From positions 1 to 64,000 of the forward strand of contig NZ_JACVVE010000026.1 of the NCBI RefSeq assembly GCF_016648105.1: a stretch of 64,000 bases of DNA, given 5' to 3'. The stretch comes from Pseudomonas sp. S31 (GTDB lineage: Bacteria > Pseudomonadota > Gammaproteobacteria > Pseudomonadales > Pseudomonadaceae). Within the stretch, counting starts at the first letter, position 1; each line of letters starts with the position of its first letter. Of the stretch, positions 61,149 to 64,000 are shown piece after piece. Under the pieces are notes generated by a model. That model had not been told where the DNA came from and searched no databases. It was given only the letters and a program-made list of their open reading frames with translations. The translations under genes were made by a program, and so were the position numbers.

Positions 61149-61772
61149 TTAGCGTCGCGCGGCCAGCAGGCCGAGGCCCGCGCAACCGAGCAGCGAGGCG
61201 CTGACCCGGTTGAACAGCCGGCGCGGCGCTGGTTGTTCGAACCACCGTTGCAGATAGGCCCCGAGCCCCGCATAGATGGCGATCGCCGCCCATTCCAGGA
61301 GCAGGAACAGCACGCCCAGGCAGAGGAACTGCTCGCTCACCGGGGTGCTGCTATCGACCGAGACGAATTGCGGCAGGAAGGCCGTGAATATCAACACCGC
61401 CTTGGGGTTGCCAGCAGCAACCCAAAATTCCTGACGCGCCAGGCGCCAACCGCCGCGGGGCTGTTCCTCGGCCTGGGTTGCTTCACCCACCGGTGCCCGC
61501 CACAACTGCCAGGCGATGTAGAACAGGTAGGCGGCACCGATCACCTTGATCGCCAGGAACAGGTATTCGCTGGTGTGCAGCACCACCGCCAGGCCCATGG
61601 CTGCCAGGGCGATCATGCCGGCGAAGGCCAGCAGCCGCCCGCCGCCGGCCAGGCAGGCGGTGCGCAGGCCGAAGCGGCTGGCATTGTGCAGCGACAACAG
61701 GTTGTTCGGCCCCGGCGCCATGTTCAGGGCAAAGCAGGCGGGTATGAATAACAGCAGGCTCGACAGGTCCAT
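61149..61772 (-). CDS. LysE-family amino-acid exporter
   Basis: 207-residue RhtB/LysE exporter with six helices. FIPACFALNMAPGPNNLLSLHNASRFG at the N-terminus holds the PGPN signature, and AAGNPKAVLIFTAFLPQFV is the mid-domain motif. It is divergent from the AraC gene at 61904, across 131 bases, and likely controlled by it. Confidence 0.92.
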   Translation of the reverse strand: MDLSSLLLFIPACFALNMAPGPNNLLSLHNASRFGLRTACLAGGGRLLAFAGMIALAAMGLAVVLHTSEYLFLAIKVIGAAYLFYIAWQLWRAPVGEATQAEEQPRGGWRLARQEFWVAAGNPKAVLIFTAFLPQFVSVDSSTPVSEQFLCLGVLFLLLEWAAIAIYAGLGAYLQRWFEQPAPRRLFNRVSASLLGCAGLGLLAARR

Positions 61773-61903
61773 TTCGTTCTCCTTGCAACAGGCGGCTACT
61801 GTCAGCGCCGGTCGGGGCCTGGGTCAAGGTACAGCTGCCAGCGAAATCTGTACGGCCGGGCACCTGGCACTGCTAAGCTGGCGACCTGACCGAGGAGCCT
61901 TGC

Positions 61904-62728
61904 ATGTCTGTCGACGAACTCTGGCGCGACCCGGCGCTGCCTTTCGTGGAGAGCCGCCGTGCCTGCCATAGCCGGGCCTGCTACAAGGCCCATAGCCACC
62001 CGACCTTCTCCATTGGCGCGGTGGATGCCGGCTACAGCCGATTCACCGGCGCCGAGGGAGGCCAGCAGCGCCTGACGCCCGGTACCCTGGTGCTGGTACC
62101 GGCACAGCGGGTGCATGCCTGCAACCCCGAGCCTGGGCAGGCCTGGAGCTACCAGATGCTGCATGTACATGCCGATTGGCTGGCAGCGCTGCGTCTGGAA
62201 GCCGGCCTGGCCTGCGCTGCGCCTGGAGCACCGGCACGCATCAGCCATTGTGCGCAGCTGTACCGGCAGTTTTGCGAACTCAACGATGTGCTGTTCTCGC
62301 ACGCCTCCACGCTGGAGAAGGAGGCCGCGCTGGTGGCCTTCCTGGGCGACAACGACTTCGCTGAGCAGCCTACGCTGGTAGCCGCCCCAGTCCCGCCGCT
62401 GGCACCGACAACGTTGCGCGCGCTGACCCACCGGATCGAGCTCGAAGGCCCAGGCCAATTGAGCCTGGACGAACTGGCCCGACAAACCGGCATGGGCCGT
62501 TATGCCTTGATCCGGGCGTTTCGTGCCGCCACCGGGCTGACCCCGCATGCCTACCTGCTCAATGCCCGGGTCAACCAGGGCCGGCAGTTGCTGGGCCAAG
62601 GCCAGGCCCTGGCCGATGTGGCCTATCGCTTGGGGTTCGCCGACCAGGCCCACTTCCAGCGGGTGTTCAAGGCCCACGTCGGCATCACCCCGGGGCTGTA
62701 CCGCCAAGCGCACGCGCCGCTGCAATAA
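61904..62728 (+). CDS. AraC-family regulator, cupin-type N-terminus
   Basis: 274-residue AraC regulator: N-terminal cupin-like sensor with CHSRACYKAHSHPTFSIGAVDAGYSRF and LTPGTLVLVPAQRVHACNP, and C-terminal double helix-turn-helix (LSLDELARQTGMGRYALIRAFRAATGLTPHAYLLNARVNQGRQLL, near residues 185-230, then DVAYRLGFADQAHFQRVFKAHVG). This pattern is common for regulators of LysE-type exporters, and two such genes flank it. Confidence 0.92.
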   Translation: MSVDELWRDPALPFVESRRACHSRACYKAHSHPTFSIGAVDAGYSRFTGAEGGQQRLTPGTLVLVPAQRVHACNPEPGQAWSYQMLHVHADWLAALRLEAGLACAAPGAPARISHCAQLYRQFCELNDVLFSHASTLEKEAALVAFLGDNDFAEQPTLVAAPVPPLAPTTLRALTHRIELEGPGQLSLDELARQTGMGRYALIRAFRAATGLTPHAYLLNARVNQGRQLLGQGQALADVAYRLGFADQAHFQRVFKAHVGITPGLYRQAHAPLQ

Positions 62729-62794
62729 TCTTCAATACGGGCAGGCATCCGCGCTCGCAGACTGCGCTTTCTTCCACCAGAGAAAGCCAGTTCC

Positions 62795-63409
62795 ATGGAG
62801 CAGTTCCTGATCGTCGCCCTCGCCCACTTCCTCGCCTTGCTATCGCCTGGCCCGGACTTTTTCCTGGTCGCCCGCACCTCGATCAACGCCGGCTGGCGCG
62901 CCGCCAGCGGTGCCTGCCTGGGCATCGCCCTGGCCAACGGGCTGTTCATTGCCATGGCCTTCGCCGGGTTGTCGGTGCTGCGTGAAGGCAGTGCATCGTT
63001 CATTGCCCTGCAACTGGCCGGGGCCGCCTACCTGATGTACATCGGCGGGCTGTTCCTGCGTCACGCCGGGCGGTCCAACCTCTCCGCCATCGACGCCCGC
63101 GCATTCAGCAGCAGCGGTTGGCGCAACCTAGGCATGGGTTTCGCTTCGGGTGTGCTCAACCCCAAGAACGCCTTGTTCTATGCCAGCCTGGCAAGCATGG
63201 TGGCCAGCAGCAGCGTGGCCTGGAAGCTGGTCTACGCCAGCTGGATGTTCGCCATCGTGCTGTTGTGGGATCTATTGGTGGCGCTGGTGATCGGCAACCG
63301 CCGCGTGCTGCGCCGTTTCACCCAGGCCCTGCCCTGGCTGGAGCGTGCCTGCGGGGCGATGCTGATAGTGCTGGCCACGGCGCTGCTCATGCGCCTGGCG
63401 TGGAACTGA
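62795..63409 (+). CDS. LysE/RhtB-family exporter
   Basis: 204-residue exporter with six helices: LIVALAHFLALLSPGPDFFLVARTSINAGWRAA carries the PGPD signature, and NPKNALFYASLASMV the second motif. 66 bases after the AraC gene and in the same direction, so probably one unit with it. The 3' end overlaps the convergent phosphatase gene by 23 bases. Confidence 0.92.
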   Translation: MEQFLIVALAHFLALLSPGPDFFLVARTSINAGWRAASGACLGIALANGLFIAMAFAGLSVLREGSASFIALQLAGAAYLMYIGGLFLRHAGRSNLSAIDARAFSSSGWRNLGMGFASGVLNPKNALFYASLASMVASSSVAWKLVYASWMFAIVLLWDLLVALVIGNRRVLRRFTQALPWLERACGAMLIVLATALLMRLAWN

Positions 63410-64000
63410 TCACACGCAGGGTGGCGAGGTCCATCAGGCTGAAATAGCCACTGGCCCAGCCACCCGTGTCCAGGTGCCAGACATTGCCGAGGCATTTGGC
63501 ACGCAATACCGGCGTGTGGCCTACCAGCAACGCGCGCACGCCTGCCACCGGCTCGCTGTCGTCGTCCTTGAGACGCCGCCGGGACCACTGGCACACCTCG
63601 ATCACCTGCAGGTCGTACTGCGTTTGCAGGCTGGTACGCAGGGTGGCCCAGTCGGCGAAGGGGCTGTCGGCGTGCAGCAGGCCGACCAGGCCGGCCTCGG
63701 TCTCGACCTCCATCGCGACGGGCAATTGGGCGAATGCCTCGACATAGCGCTGCTGTTCGCCCGGCGCCATGTCGATGAACCAGCTGCCACCCGCCGCACG
63801 GTACATGTCCAGTTCCAGGCGCCCGCCGCGCAACAGGGTGATCGCCAGCGACTCATGGTTGCCCTGCACCGCATGGAACCAGGGCCGAGCCAGCCAATCC
63901 AGCGCCTCTTCACTGTGCGGCCCGCGGTCGACCAGGTCGCCGACACTGAACAGGCGGTCGACGCTCGGATCGAAAGCCACCGCCTCCAGGGTCTGCTCCA
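63387..64000 (-). CDS. Serine/threonine phosphatase-like metallophosphoesterase, 5' end outside the window
   Basis: Partial gene: 204 codons to the stop at 63387, with the reading frame open to the window edge (…EQTLEAVAFDPSVDRL). Calcineurin-like motifs: LFSVGDLVDRGP, VQGNHE, LLHADSP and LVGHTPVLRAKCLGNVWHLDTGGW. The GDLVDRG-GNHE-HADSP/GHTP pattern is that of PrpA/PrpB-type bacterial phosphatases and phage PPases. The first metal motif (GDxHG) must lie beyond 64000. Overlaps the LysE gene by 23 bases. Confidence 0.88.
   Translation of the reverse strand, partial: EQTLEAVAFDPSVDRLFSVGDLVDRGPHSEEALDWLARPWFHAVQGNHESLAITLLRGGRLELDMYRAAGGSWFIDMAPGEQQRYVEAFAQLPVAMEVETEAGLVGLLHADSPFADWATLRTSLQTQYDLQVIEVCQWSRRRLKDDDSEPVAGVRALLVGHTPVLRAKCLGNVWHLDTGGWASGYFSLMDLATLRVISSTPGA

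Overview
The window looks like chromosome of a Pseudomonas species of the P. putida group. Coding density and GC are high, and gene families and operon layouts are typical of that group (mdc/mad malonate operon, LysR/AraC regulators, DUF2790 protein, TonB-dependent receptors). At least seven sites carry the palindromic REP element built around 'cgcgggtaaacccgctcctacag', which is characteristic of P. putida. I found no rRNA, tRNA, CRISPR array, insertion sequence or prophage. The identification rests on family recognition by eye; no search was run.

Layout. 1-3964: an L-lactate permease and a large secreted protein of unknown function. 3971-12223: a phosphate-scavenging locus. On the minus strand a TonB-dependent receptor, a beta-propeller phytase and a dedicated ExbB-ExbD-TonB set run as one operon. 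A secreted metallophosphoesterase is transcribed divergently. Each of the two promoters has a good Pho-box candidate, so PhoB control is likely. 12335-18120: a membrane protein with a degenerate GGDEF domain translationally coupled to an AraC regulator, then an MFS/HlyD efflux pair and a LysR regulator. 18359-21905: CoA-transferase, HMG-CoA-lyase-like enzyme and MFS transporter, a likely three-gene catabolic operon. 22131-31291: mixed genes (lipoprotein, AEC and MFS transporters, PEBP-like protein, LysR, DUF2790, TrmK, Rid protein, a second TonB receptor). 31327-35262: CitMHS transporter with a two-gene AtuA-like unit, and a divergent LysR gene broken by a single-base frameshift. 35399-39173: RlhA, a type 2 IPP isomerase and two small acidic proteins.

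39231-47552: the complete malonate decarboxylase system (mdcABCDEGH, madLM) with mdcR convergent at its far end. The mdcB frame runs through a REP element near its N-terminus. 47794-50031: 3-hydroxyisobutyryl-CoA hydrolase and acyl-CoA dehydrogenase, probably branched-chain (valine) catabolism. 50145-51690: a DAHP synthase gene preceded by two unannotated leader peptides very rich in Phe/Tyr/Trp codons. The first is followed by a chain of mutually exclusive hairpins ending in an intrinsic terminator. This is the most interesting structure in the window: a candidate tandem aromatic-amino-acid attenuator.

51724-59660: a small parvulin, yejABE-type peptide importer genes without the ATPase gene, 3-hydroxybutyrate dehydrogenase, ecotin, acetoacetyl-CoA synthetase and a second parvulin. 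59755-61098: an AT-richer, probably acquired Fic gene with a palindrome abutting its start codon. 61149-64000: a LysE-AraC-LysE cluster and a phosphatase cut by the window end.
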